In this document: one piece after another, positions 14,784 through 23,873 of the stretch | Numbering within the stretch: position 1 is the first letter of the stretch | Layout: each line of letters starts with the position of its first letter | Source: DTYU01 sp040756575 | GTDB lineage: Bacteria; Bacillota; Desulfotomaculia; Desulfotomaculales; Ammonificaceae | Assembly: GCA_040756575.1 (NCBI GenBank) | Contig: JBFLYP010000005.1 | Location: 60,354-124,353, forward strand | Length of the DNA: 64,000 bases | Direction: 5' to 3' | The notes under the pieces: generated by a model | What the model was told of the DNA's origin: nothing | The model's input: the letters and a program-made list of their open reading frames with translations, nothing else | Databases searched by the model: none | Made by a program: the position numbers and the translations under genes

Positions 14784-16112
14784 TTATGGAACTTTTGGAA
14801 CCTCCCCCACAAGATCGTAAGCCCTCGCCCCGGTGATCCGCACGGTAACAAACTCACCCGGCACCACCGGCCGGGAGGAGGTGAAGTAGACCTTGCCGTC
14901 AACGTCCGGCGCATCGGCTTCGCTCCGCCCGTAAAAAAGGCGGCCGCGTTTCCCTTCTGCCAGCACCAGGACGTCCCGGCCGACCATGCCCCGGTTGCGC
15001 GCAAGCGAGACTCCCCGCGCCACCGCCCGCAGCCGTCTCAGGCGCTCCTGTTTCGTTCTCCACGGCACCTGTTCCGGAAAGCCGGCCGCCGCCGTCCCTG
15101 CTTCCCGCGAATAAGCGAAGACGCCGGTGCGGTCAAAAAGGCCTTCTCCGACCGCCTCCTCCAGGGAAGCAAAATCGGCCGCGGTCTCCCCGGGAAAGCC
15201 CACGATAAAGGTAGTCCTCAGCGTTATCCCCGGAACCGCCGTGCGCACCCATTGCACAAGTTGCCGCACGTTGACCACAGGCCGTTTCATTGCCCTGAGA
15301 AGCCGGGGGCTGACGTGCTGCAGGGGGAGATCGAGGTACTTGCAAACCTTGCTTTCTTCGGCAAGCGTACTCAGGAGTTCTTCGGAAATACCCGTGGGGT
15401 AAGCATAAAGCAGGCGCACCCAGCGAACACCGTTTATACAGGCCAGCTCCCGCACAAGCCCGGTCAACTCCGGCCGCCCGTAAATGTCCAACCCCCACCT
15501 GCTCGTATCCTGGGCCACCAGGACCAGCTCTTTCACCCCGCCGGCCGCCAGCAATTCGGCCTCTTTCAGTATGTCTTCCCTACGGCGGCTCCGGTAAGGG
15601 CCGCGAAGCATAGGTATGACGCAAAAGCTGCACGGGTTGCTGCAACCTTCAGCAATCTTCAGGTAGGCGGTAAACGGGGGGGTAGTTAAGAGCCGGGGCT
15701 CGCCGGTGTATATAAAGCCGGGGTCACCCAGCACGGCCGGTCTTTTCCCCGCAAGGGCATCCCTTACTACCGTGACAACCGCGGCAGCCTTACCGGTCCC
15801 GAGCAGCGCGTCAATCTCGGTCATCTCCTGCAGGAGCGCAGTACCGTGCCGCTCGGCAAGGCAGCCGGCCACCACCAGCGCCCGCAGCCGCCCCTCATCC
15901 TTATACCGGGCCGCCTCGAGGATGGCGTTGACCGATTCCCGCTGCGCCGGCGTGATGAAGGCGCAGGTGTTAACTATCAATACGTCCGCCGCCTGCGGGT
16001 CGGAGGTGACAACATAGCCGGCCGACCCGAGAAGCCCGAGCATCACCTCGGTATCCACCCGGTTCTTTGCACACCCTAAGCTAATCGCACCGACATAAAC
16101 CAACCGTTCCAA
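14784..16112 (-). CDS. rimO: Ribosomal protein uS12 methylthiotransferase RimO
   Basis: RimO is a radical SAM enzyme that adds a methylthio group to the conserved Asp of ribosomal protein S12. The UPF0004 domain starts at ISLGCAKNRVDTE (the first cluster Cys is here; others in VNTCAFI and VAGCLAERH). The radical SAM site is GCSNPCSFCVIP. LDLPLQHVSPRLLRAMKRP is characteristic, and a TRAM domain closes the protein. It has 442 residues. TTG at 16112 is used because the fold starts there. The ribosome site GGGGAG comes from a family B repeat, only a few bases upstream. The neighbours rodZ and ftsK match the Firmicute order. Confidence 0.96.
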   Translation of the reverse strand: MERLVYVGAISLGCAKNRVDTEVMLGLLGSAGYVVTSDPQAADVLIVNTCAFITPAQRESVNAILEAARYKDEGRLRALVVAGCLAERHGTALLQEMTEIDALLGTGKAAAVVTVVRDALAGKRPAVLGDPGFIYTGEPRLLTTPPFTAYLKIAEGCSNPCSFCVIPMLRGPYRSRRREDILKEAELLAAGGVKELVLVAQDTSRWGLDIYGRPELTGLVRELACINGVRWVRLLYAYPTGISEELLSTLAEESKVCKYLDLPLQHVSPRLLRAMKRPVVNVRQLVQWVRTAVPGITLRTTFIVGFPGETAADFASLEEAVGEGLFDRTGVFAYSREAGTAAAGFPEQVPWRTKQERLRRLRAVARGVSLARNRGMVGRDVLVLAEGKRGRLFYGRSEADAPDVDGKVYFTSSRPVVPGEFVTVRITGARAYDLVGEVPKVP

Positions 16113-16715
16113 CAACTCCCCTGAAAATAGTACTTCTTTCGCAGGGCGTGGCGATAAGCTTCGCATTACTTCGTCGGCCAGGCGGATCCGAATCCTCACG
16201 TACCACCAAGTACGCTCCGGTTCGGCCCCGCCCGGACCTCCTTGTCCTGCTCGCTTCTCGCCACGTTTCGTTGATGTTACACTACCGCAATCTAAGTAAA
16301 CAGCTTACGGGTCCCTATTTTCGTTCCCGGTGGCGACGATGAATCGTCGTGAACGTCTCTACCCATTTTTCCTTCTTCGTTGTGCGGCTTGCCGTATATG
16401 GCACTCCTCTTGAAGTAAGTCCTGGGTCACAAGTTCCGGGTCGAAAGTCACCCCGCACAAAAAGCAGCGGCGGCCGCGAGCCCAAAAATGAAGAGGAATT
16501 CGCAACGCGAATCCCCGCAAAATCTTCGACGACCCACACCGTCATGCAGGTTGTTCTTCGGGCAGGTTCGCCCATCGATTTCCGCTAAAAGCCACCTGCC
16601 GGCCTCTCAACCGGCGGGCCGGAACACCGGTGCCTATCACTGGAAGCGCCGTGTTCCTCCGGTCTGCCCGAACAGAAGCCACTAACTTCAAACTATTCCG
16701 CCGGAAACGCAGCGC
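16113..16715. repeat. Intergenic repeat mosaic between rodZ and rimO
   Basis: 16118-16345 is a family B repeat whose end, read leftward as GAAAGAAGTACTATTTTCAGGGGAG, supplies the rimO ribosome site. 16366-16409 matches the AACGAAGAA..GGCAAGCCGCAC end of family A. 16410-16680 holds no gene I can support. 16682-16715 is a partial copy of the CGCCGGAAACGC repeat seen at 2119 and 2244. Confidence 0.75.
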
Positions 16716-17522
16716 TTATCCCGGGCTGCCGCCGCCTGTGTCTTGGCCCTGCTGTGCAGAAAATTCCTTTGTTACCACCTGGCCGACACCGCCGAGGTAA
16801 CCGAAGCTCTGCCCGTTACAGGACACCTCAACCACCCCTGCGTTTCCCAACCGGAGTTTAATGGCGTTTTGCGCCTGGAAGCTGCGTTCTTCACCCGCCC
16901 GAAGCTCACCCTCGAACGCCACCGTACCGTCCGCTATTACCCGCATCCAGCAGCGGTCGCTGGTTACGTTCAACTTGACATTCAGCCCTTGGTCCTGTTG
17001 AACGTTTTCTCCCATACGCGAATCAGCCTGGTCCGCTTCACCGGACGGTCGGGTGTTTTCATGAACCGCGGCCGGGGGTTTGGACGGCCGCGGCTTGGCT
17101 GCCGGCCGCGTTGTTTCCTCCTGTAACACCGGTCTATTTTCCACCTGATTATTGAAAACCTTCCCGTATACTGCATTGAAAGCAACGAGCAGTCCGATCA
17201 CTGCGGCAGCCACAAAAAAGTTGAGATAACGTCCCCAGTTGAAGCCGCGGCGCTCCTTAAACCGGCGCTGATTCTTTTCCGGCCCCGGTTTTTCCGCGTA
17301 AAGCCGGTCGAACTCACGGGCGAGCTCAGCGTCATCCAGCCCCAGGTAACGGGCATAAGAGCGAAGGAAAGCCTTGGCATAGACGCGTCCCGGCAGCAGG
17401 CCGAATTCCTCGTCCTCCAGCGCCCGTAAAAACTTGGCGCGAATCTTTGTCACTTCTTCAGCCTTCTCGATGCTGATTCCTTTGGTCTGCCGGGCTTGGG
17501 CAAGCCGTTCGCCGATTCCCAT
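16716..17522 (-). CDS. RodZ/YmfM-like cytoskeletal anchor protein
   Basis: This 268-residue protein has an N-terminal Cro/CI-type HTH_25 domain (1-75: GERLAQARQTKGISIEKAEEVTKI, with the conserved PGRVYAKAFLRSYARYLGLD), a basic linker, one TM helix (about 101-121), a low-complexity Pro/Glu linker and a C-terminal beta-rich DUF4115 domain (190-250, WMRVIADGTVAFEGEL). RodZ-type proteins tie MreB to the membrane during elongation. The ATG at 17522 has GGAGTGG upstream. In Firmicutes this gene typically lies between ftsK/spoIIIE and rimO or pgsA, as here. Confidence 0.9.
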   Translation of the reverse strand: MGIGERLAQARQTKGISIEKAEEVTKIRAKFLRALEDEEFGLLPGRVYAKAFLRSYARYLGLDDAELAREFDRLYAEKPGPEKNQRRFKERRGFNWGRYLNFFVAAAVIGLLVAFNAVYGKVFNNQVENRPVLQEETTRPAAKPRPSKPPAAVHENTRPSGEADQADSRMGENVQQDQGLNVKLNVTSDRCWMRVIADGTVAFEGELRAGEERSFQAQNAIKLRLGNAGVVEVSCNGQSFGYLGGVGQVVTKEFSAQQGQDTGGGSPG

Positions 17523-17620
17523 TCTGCCACTCCATTCGAAAAAAATGGATGATACGGCGTGATTTCGTTAGTTATTATATCCTTATCATCCCCACATAGT
17601 CAATATCCGATATAAAATCG

Positions 17621-19846
17621 CTATTTTCGACGCTCAAAGGTGGCGCGATACTGTTCGAGGGTCATCAACAGAGCGCGCGGTTTGCTCCCCTCAAAGGGCC
17701 CGACTATGCCGCGGCGCTCCATAATGTCAATCAGCCGCGCAGCCCGCGCGTAGCCGATCTTTAACCGCCGCTGAAGCAGCGAGATTGAGGCGTGCCCGGC
17801 CCGGAGAAGGACCTCGACCGCCTGAGGAAACAGCTCGTCATTCTCTTCTTGCAGTTCTTCGTACGCCGGGACCTCCACCGGAATTTCCTCGTGCGAGGGA
17901 GAACCCTGTTTCTTGAGATACTCCACCACCGCCTCCACCTCACGGTCGGAAAGGTAAGCTCCCTGCAGTCGGATGGGTTTGGTACTGCCGACCGGAAAGA
18001 AAAGCATGTCACCACGGCCAACTAATTTTTCGGCACCCGCGATGTCTAAGATGGTGCGGGAATCGACCTGGGATGAAACCGCAAAGGATATCCGTGAGGG
18101 AATGTTGGCCTTAATGAGCCCGGTAATTACGTCCACCGAAGGCCGCTGGGTCGCTACTACAAGGTGGATTCCCGCAGCGCGGGCCATCTGCGCCAGCCGG
18201 CAGATGGCGTCCTCTACATCGACCGGCGCCACCATCATCAGGTCGGCTAACTCGTCGATCACTACAATAATATACGGCAGCCGCCCTCCCTTTTCGTCTC
18301 CTATTTTCAAGACGCTGTTGTACCGGGTGATGTCCCGGACCCCGGCGGCCGCAAGGGCCTCGTAACGGCGCTCCATCTCCCTTACGAGCCACCGCAGGGT
18401 GGCTGCGGCCTTCTTGGCGCTGGTGACAACCGGACAGGCCAAATGAGGGATCTCGTTAAAGGTAGTCAGTTCCACCACCTTCGGGTCTATCAGCACAAAC
18501 TTCACCGTATCCGGTCCTGACTTATATAGGATACTGATAACCATGGTATTCAGGCAAACGCTTTTGCCTGCCCCGGTAGCACCGGCGATCAGGAGGTGGG
18601 GCATCTGGGTCAGGTCCGCTACAACCACCTGGCCGGCTATACCCCTGCCCAAAGCCACGGTGAGCGGTGAAGGCGACTGGATAAACTCCTTGCTCTCAAG
18701 AAGCTCCCGGAGGTGCACTAAGGAAATCTCCTTGTTAGGAACCTCAATGCCGAGTGCTGCCTTCCCCGGAATCGGCGCCTCAATACGCACGTCGGGTGCG
18801 GCCATCGCCAGCGCGATGTCGTCAGCGAGGCTCATGATGCGGCTAACCTTCACGCCGGGGGCAGGTTGAACCTCATAACGTGTGACCGCCGGTCCGCGGG
18901 ATACCTGGATTACCTTCGCTTTCACGCCGAAACTCACCAGGGTCTCTTCAAGGACCTTTAAATTCTCATTAATGTCGCGCGTCCCGCCGGTGGTGCGCGG
19001 CTTCGGGACGCGCCCTAATAGGGTTATTGGCGGAGGCTGGTAAGTAATAACCTCCTCTAAGGAAATTTGGCTGGTCCTGAGGGACGGTTTTTCTTCGGGA
19101 ATCGCGGGCGCCTCCGGAGCCCAGCATTCGGAAGCCTGAGTGCCGGGCGGTTCCTGGACAGCCGGGGACTCTTCCGTCTTGACCGGTACGGGCTCTGTCT
19201 CGTCGATGATTACCGGTGGCGTAGGCGCCTTTTCTTCTTTAACTTCCGTGAAAATAAAACCGCTTATCAGGCATCCTAATCTCCGCGCAAAGCGGGAAAG
19301 ATTCTTGCCCGTCCCTTTACTCAGGTCTCCCGGAGAAAGACTTGTGACCAAAGCCAAACAGGCAAGGGTAGCGCTTCCAAGAATTACATAAGTTCCGGCG
19401 ACCCCAAAGGCCCGGCACAGTACAAAGCCCAAAAAAGCCCCAAGCGCTCCGCCGCCGTCGCCCGCCAGCCCGTTAGCCATCGCTTCCCGGAACCCGGTTT
19501 CCCGCGGCAAAAGCCACAAATCGAGGAGCACGACGGCCACCAGGACAAGACCGGCGCCGCCGTACACCCTAAGCCGGAAGTCTTCCTGCCTGCAGCCGCC
19601 CTTAACCAGAATCGTACCAAGCATACCCACCATCAGAGGGATCATGAACCGCGCTTCGCCAGCCAGACCCGAAAGGGCCCGGCGGACAACCTCCCCTACC
19701 GCGCCGGCGGAATCACTGGCCAGGCTGACCAGACCGAGAGCGGCAAGGGCAACGAGGCTTAAACCGAGAAGTTCGCCTTTCACATCCCTTTTGAGCTCCG
19801 CCTTGACAAAGGCGGCTTCGCTCTTCCTTTTCCGGTTCCGGGCCAC
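17621..19846 (-). CDS. DNA translocase FtsK/SpoIIIE
   Basis: This 741-residue membrane-anchored motor pumps chromosomal DNA through the septum. Four TM helices lie within about 20-175, followed by an acidic/proline linker (200-265), the alpha domain, and the motor with Walker A GATGAGKS and Walker B VIDELADLMMV. The C-terminal gamma winged helix (AVEVLLRAGHASISLLQRRLKIGYARAARLID) reads orienting DNA motifs. GTG at 19846 lies after AAGGAGGG. Length fits SpoIIIE (787 in B. subtilis). It could be the sporulation or vegetative paralogue; the sequence alone does not decide. Confidence 0.96.
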   Translation of the reverse strand: MARNRKRKSEAAFVKAELKRDVKGELLGLSLVALAALGLVSLASDSAGAVGEVVRRALSGLAGEARFMIPLMVGMLGTILVKGGCRQEDFRLRVYGGAGLVLVAVVLLDLWLLPRETGFREAMANGLAGDGGGALGAFLGFVLCRAFGVAGTYVILGSATLACLALVTSLSPGDLSKGTGKNLSRFARRLGCLISGFIFTEVKEEKAPTPPVIIDETEPVPVKTEESPAVQEPPGTQASECWAPEAPAIPEEKPSLRTSQISLEEVITYQPPPITLLGRVPKPRTTGGTRDINENLKVLEETLVSFGVKAKVIQVSRGPAVTRYEVQPAPGVKVSRIMSLADDIALAMAAPDVRIEAPIPGKAALGIEVPNKEISLVHLRELLESKEFIQSPSPLTVALGRGIAGQVVVADLTQMPHLLIAGATGAGKSVCLNTMVISILYKSGPDTVKFVLIDPKVVELTTFNEIPHLACPVVTSAKKAAATLRWLVREMERRYEALAAAGVRDITRYNSVLKIGDEKGGRLPYIIVVIDELADLMMVAPVDVEDAICRLAQMARAAGIHLVVATQRPSVDVITGLIKANIPSRISFAVSSQVDSRTILDIAGAEKLVGRGDMLFFPVGSTKPIRLQGAYLSDREVEAVVEYLKKQGSPSHEEIPVEVPAYEELQEENDELFPQAVEVLLRAGHASISLLQRRLKIGYARAARLIDIMERRGIVGPFEGSKPRALLMTLEQYRATFERRK

Positions 19847-19992
19847 AGGAAACCCTCCTTAGGATCGTTCAACGTTCGAGGTTCGACGTCGCGGTTGAGG
19901 GTGTTTATGGGTTCAAGAAATCTTCAGGGTTTTTTGCCCGATACCACCCGCGTACTACTTCGTCGCCGAACTGAATATTCCTGCCAGACGCC

Positions 19993-20051
19993 TTGACAGA
20001 GGTTCCCTGCAGGTCTATATTGTTTACCAGGAACTCTCCTTAAGTTGACAT
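19993..20051 (+). promoter_or_regulatory. Promoter and candidate BirA operator of the biotin operon
   Basis: A sigma-A promoter TTGACA (19993-19998), 17-base spacer, TATATT (20016-20021) stands upstream of bioF. Overlapping the -10 and start point is TTGTTTACC (20020-20028), 14 bases, AGTTGACAT (20043-20051). The left half matches the Firmicute BirA box TTGTTAACC at 8 of 9 positions and the right half matches its mirror at 6 of 9. BirA with biotinyl-AMP would block this promoter. 19860-19990 otherwise contains only short GTTCAACGTTCGA repeat fragments. Confidence 0.65.
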
Positions 20052-20073
20052 TTGCCGGGCGAGGTAGTAACAG

Positions 20074-21219
20074 GTGCACTTTCTCAACGAAACCTTGCAG
20101 GAAATGGAACGGGCCGGTCTGAGACGCTCCCTGCGCCCCCTCACGCCGCTCGGGCCGACCCGCGCACTGTACGGCGGGCGGGAGGTTGTTCTCTTCTGCA
20201 CCAACAACTACCTTGGGCTCACCCACCACCCCCGTGTGATCGCCAGAGCACGGGAAGCACTGGAGGCCTACGGCTCCGGTAGCGGGGCCGCACGCCTGAT
20301 CAGCGGCCACACCTGTTTGTGCGAGGCATTGGAAGAGGCGGTGGCCCGTTTCAAGGGGTGCGCCCGCGCCCTCGTCTTCCCTTCGGGCTATGCGGTCAAC
20401 GTTGCAGTCATCAGCGCCCTCGCCGGCCGGGAGGACGTGGTCTTTTGCGACCGGCTTTGCCACGCGTCCCTGCTCGATGGCTGTCTGTTAAGCGGCGCGA
20501 AGCTGGTACGCTTCCGGCACAACGACCCTGACTCGCTGCGGGGGCTTCTCGCCCGGCACACGGGCCGCAGGCGCTTTCTTATAACCGAAGGGGTTTTTTC
20601 GATGGACGGAGATACCGCCCCGCTCATGGAGCTTTACCGGCTTGCTGAAGAAAACGGCCTTATCCTTGTGGTGGATGATGCCCACGGCACAGGAGTGCTG
20701 GGACCGGGGGGCCGGGGCACGGTAGCCGCCCAGGGTGTGCCGGCAGGGAACCTTGTTTTGACCGGTACGCTCTCAAAGGCGCTCGGTTCCTTGGGCGGGT
20801 TCGTTGCGGGTCCGGCACTTTTAATCGAATATATCTTAAACCGCGCCCGCCCCTTTATCTTCACAACGGCGCTCCCGCCCGCCTCGGTCGCCGCCGCACT
20901 GGCCGCTATAGAGGTCCTTGAGGATGAACCGCAGCTCCTCGAACGCTTGCGGGAAAATGTGGACCGCCTTCACGGAGGGTTCGCCGCCCTGGGTTATACC
21001 GTACCAACAACCTCGCCTATAATACCGCTCGTCCTCGGCTCCCCGGAACGGGCGGTGCACGCTGCGGACCGTCTCCTCGCACGCGGCTATTACGTACCGG
21101 CTGTCAGGCCGCCCGCGGTGCCCGCGGGGACCGCCCGCCTCAGGATCACGGTGAGTGCAGCACATACCGCGACGGAGATTGACGGTTTCTTGGAGGCGCT
21201 GGCCGAAGTCCTGCAATAG
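20074..21219 (+). CDS. bioF: 8-amino-7-oxononanoate synthase
   Basis: This PLP enzyme condenses pimeloyl-ACP (or -CoA) with alanine, the first ring-assembly step of biotin. The 381-residue protein shows the substrate-site region FCTNNYLGLTHHP, GSGAARLISG, VVDDAHGTGVLG with the PLP-binding Asp, and the Schiff-base Lys in TGTLSKALGSLGG. GTG at 20074 follows GAGGTAG. It is the first gene of the operon behind the promoter at 19993. The frame between it and bioD is filled by a repeat. Confidence 0.96.
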   Translation: MHFLNETLQEMERAGLRRSLRPLTPLGPTRALYGGREVVLFCTNNYLGLTHHPRVIARAREALEAYGSGSGAARLISGHTCLCEALEEAVARFKGCARALVFPSGYAVNVAVISALAGREDVVFCDRLCHASLLDGCLLSGAKLVRFRHNDPDSLRGLLARHTGRRRFLITEGVFSMDGDTAPLMELYRLAEENGLILVVDDAHGTGVLGPGGRGTVAAQGVPAGNLVLTGTLSKALGSLGGFVAGPALLIEYILNRARPFIFTTALPPASVAAALAAIEVLEDEPQLLERLRENVDRLHGGFAALGYTVPTTSPIIPLVLGSPERAVHAADRLLARGYYVPAVRPPAVPAGTARLRITVSAAHTATEIDGFLEALAEVLQ

Positions 21220-21224
21220 ACGAG

Positions 21225-21497
21225 GGAGTGCCACATGCGGCAAGCCGCACAACTAAATCTGAAAATCGTTCTATGTGCGACGTTCTACGTTCTACGTTCT
21301 ACGTTAGGAGCAGGAGCAGAAGACGGAGAAAGGGAATAAACCACGCATGGTTAAATGAAAAATTTAATTGCCTGTCCTCGGTCTTCTATAAACGTCGAAC
21401 GTCGAACGTTGAACGGACCCTAAAGGTCTGTCAGCATAAGATCGAACGGACCCTAAAGGTCTGTCAGCATAAGATTGAACGTTTTTCTCGGAGGAGG
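21225..21497 (+). repeat. Dispersed repeat family A, long copy inside the biotin operon
   Basis: It starts GAGTGCCACATGCGGCAAGC and contains three tandem CGTTCTA units, the AAATTTAATTGCC and AAACGTCGAACG segments, and a tandem duplication of GAACGGACCCTAAAGGTCTGTCAGCATAAGA. It ends with the ribosome site TCTCGGAGGAGG just before bioD. Confidence 0.85.
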
Positions 21498-21504
21498 CCA
21501 ATCT

Positions 21505-22284
21505 TTGACCGATTACCAAGCAGCAGATCGAGCAGCTAAACCGGACCTGCCTTCGCTCTTTGTTACCGGCACGGATACCGGTGTCGGCAAGACCGTTGTG
21601 AGTGCGCTGATAGGCTTGATTTACCAGGCAGCGGGGCTCACCGTGGGCTACTTAAAACCGGTGGAAACCGGTGCGGCTAAAGTCGGCGATGAATTAGTCC
21701 CGGCAGACGCCAAATTTGTGGCCGCTGTTCTCGGCCTGGAGGACGAGCCGATTGAAATGCTCTGCCCTTACCGGTACGAGCAGCCGGTCTCGCCCCACCT
21801 GGCGGCGCTGTTGTCGAAGCGCCCGGTGAAGTCCCTCAACATACGTGAGTGTTTCAATTACCTGGACAGGCGCTACGACGCCGTCATCGTGGAAGGCGCC
21901 GGCGGTCTGCTCGTCCCTGTGAGCCCTAACTACATGATCGCCGACATGGCACGGGACCTGGAGCTTCCCCTGCTGATAACGGCCCGCCCGGGACTCGGCA
22001 CCATCAACCACACACTTCTGACTGTGGCCGCCGCACTCCAGGCGGATTTGCACGTCGCCGGCGTAGTGATAAACCGCTACCCGGAAAACCCCGGCCTTGT
22101 CGAGAGAAACAACCCCAAGGCCGTTGCGGATTACAGCGGCGTGCCGGTTTTGGCGCTGGTGCCGGAGATTGCGGGGCTCAACCCGGAAAATCCCGAGACA
22201 GCCCTTTTGAAAGAAGCGGCCCGCAGGCTTAACGAAACCTACCGGCTTGACCGGGCGCTCGCCGCGCTTGCCTCTAAGGAGTGA
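21505..22284 (+). CDS. bioD: Dethiobiotin synthetase
   Basis: BioD closes the ureido ring of dethiobiotin with CO2 and ATP. The 259-residue protein has the P-loop TGTDTGVGKT near the N-terminus, the KPVETG motif, VEGAGGLLVPV and GTINHTLLT. TTG at 21505 is 7 bases after the repeat-borne GGAGGAGG and gives an N-terminus of normal length; reading back to 21475 would translate the repeat. It is followed within 4 bases by bioA. Confidence 0.95.
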   Translation: MTDYQAADRAAKPDLPSLFVTGTDTGVGKTVVSALIGLIYQAAGLTVGYLKPVETGAAKVGDELVPADAKFVAAVLGLEDEPIEMLCPYRYEQPVSPHLAALLSKRPVKSLNIRECFNYLDRRYDAVIVEGAGGLLVPVSPNYMIADMARDLELPLLITARPGLGTINHTLLTVAAALQADLHVAGVVINRYPENPGLVERNNPKAVADYSGVPVLALVPEIAGLNPENPETALLKEAARRLNETYRLDRALAALASKE

Positions 22285-22288
22285 TCAT

Positions 22289-23668
22289 ATGACGGGCCCG
22301 GTGACAACTTACCCCCGTGAAGAGATCGAGCGTTTAAAGGAACTGGACCGGACCATAGTCTGGCACCCCTTCACGCAGATGAAGGAATACGCGGGTGAGG
22401 ACGCCCCGATTATCGCCGCAGGTGAAGGGTGTTACCTGACGGATATCGAGGGCCGGCGGTATCTCGATGGAATCAGCTCCCTCTGGGTAACGGTACACGG
22501 ACACCGCGTGCCGGCGATCGACGATGCCATCCGGGAGCAACTTGGGAGAATCGCCCACTCCACCCTTCTGGGGCTGGGGAACATCCCTTCGGTCCTGTTA
22601 GCCGAAAGACTCGTTGCAATCGCGCCGCCGGGGCTTGAACGGGTATTTTACTCCGACAACGGCTCCACCGGCGTTGAAATCGCGCTCAAGATCGCCTTCC
22701 AGTACTGGCATAACAGCGGGGTTCCGGAGAAAAAACGCTTCCTTTCGTTTTATAACGCTTATCACGGCGACACCTTGGGCGCCGTCGGGGTCGGCGGGTC
22801 GGAGCTTTTCCATTCGATCTACGGGCCGCTCGTGGTCAACTCGCTCAAGGCTCCGTCGGCTTACTGCTACCGCTGCCCACACGGCCGTCCGGGGCCTGAA
22901 AACTGCGACCGGGACTGCTTCGCCGCCGTTGCACGGATGATCGAGAAACACGCCGGCGAATTAGCGGCCGTAATCATTGAGCCGGTGATACAGGGCGCCG
23001 CCGGTATGCTCACCTGGCCGCAGGGATACCTGAGCCACCTGCGCAGGCTCTGCAATACCCACGGCATTCTCCTCATCGCTGACGAGGTTGCGACCGGTTT
23101 CGGGAGGACCGGCAGGATGTTCGCCTGTGAGCACGAAGGCGTCGTCCCGGATTTAATGGTCGTGGCCAAGGGGATTACCGGCGGTTACCTGCCCCTTGCC
23201 GCCACTTTCACCACTAAGAAGATCTGCGAGGCCTTCTACGCCGACTATGAAGAACTGAAGACCTTTTTCCACGGGCACACGTATACCGGGAACCCCTTAG
23301 CGTGCGCGGCGGCCCTGGCGAACCTTCGCCTGTTCGAAGAAGAGGCGGTGATAGACAGGCTCCAGCCGAAGATAAAAAGGCTCCAGGAACTGCTTCACCA
23401 CTTTGCCGACCTTCCTAACGTCGGAGAGATACGCCGTGCGGGCTTTATGGTAGGGATAGAGCTGGTTAAGGACAAAAGGACCAGGGAGCCGTTCCCGCTC
23501 GCCCGGCGCACCGGGCGGCGGGTAACACTGAAGGCGCGTGAAAAGGGGGTCATCATCAGGCCGCTGGGCGACGTGGTCGTTCTCATGCCGCCGCTTGTGA
23601 TCCCTGAAGATGATCTGGAAAGGCTCTGTGCGGTAGTGGCGGAAAGCATCCGGGAGGCGGCGGGTTAA
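22289..23668 (+). CDS. bioA: Adenosylmethionine-8-amino-7-oxononanoate aminotransferase
   Basis: This class III PLP aminotransferase uses SAM as amino donor to make 7,8-diaminopelargonate. The 459-residue protein has the BioA hallmark VWHPFTQMKEY, SLWVTVHGH, DNGSTGVEIALKIA, the PLP Asp in LIADEVATGFGRTG and the Lys in VVAKGITGGYLPLAAT. ATG at 22289 is preceded by AAGGAG. It sits just after bioD and before a repeat that separates it from the hydrolase gene. Confidence 0.96.
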   Translation: MTGPVTTYPREEIERLKELDRTIVWHPFTQMKEYAGEDAPIIAAGEGCYLTDIEGRRYLDGISSLWVTVHGHRVPAIDDAIREQLGRIAHSTLLGLGNIPSVLLAERLVAIAPPGLERVFYSDNGSTGVEIALKIAFQYWHNSGVPEKKRFLSFYNAYHGDTLGAVGVGGSELFHSIYGPLVVNSLKAPSAYCYRCPHGRPGPENCDRDCFAAVARMIEKHAGELAAVIIEPVIQGAAGMLTWPQGYLSHLRRLCNTHGILLIADEVATGFGRTGRMFACEHEGVVPDLMVVAKGITGGYLPLAATFTTKKICEAFYADYEELKTFFHGHTYTGNPLACAAALANLRLFEEEAVIDRLQPKIKRLQELLHHFADLPNVGEIRRAGFMVGIELVKDKRTREPFPLARRTGRRVTLKAREKGVIIRPLGDVVVLMPPLVIPEDDLERLCAVVAESIREAAG

Positions 23669-23688
23669 CGGCGGGACTGCGCACAGGA

Positions 23689-23873
23689 GTGCCACACGCG
23701 GCAAGCCGCATAACGAAATCTGAAAAACATTTCATAACGTTTTGTGCCTTGAGCGCAGCGAAAGGCACGGTTATAAGAATGCAAATGGGACGGATAACCT
23801 GTAAGCTGGCTAACAAAGCTCATCGCCGCGCCTCACGGAAGAAGAACGCATTCTCGGAGGAGGAGGAAAAGGG
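23689..23873 (+). repeat. Dispersed repeat family A, variant 2, inside the biotin operon
   Basis: GGAGTGCCACACGCGGCAAGC, CATAACGTTTTGTGCC, GAGCGCAGCGAAAGGCACGG, GCTCATCGCCGCGCC and AACGCATTCTCGGAGGAGG occur in order, as in the copy at 26613-26870. A TTGAGC-17-TATAAG pair at 23749-23777 looks like a promoter carried by the repeat. Confidence 0.8.

Noticed and set aside
16410..16520. Minus-strand TTTCGACCCGG resembling part of the c-di-AMP aptamer
   Set aside because: The other conserved blocks (GGGGTGAATC, CGTCAGCTAACC, TCGTAAGCG) are absent.
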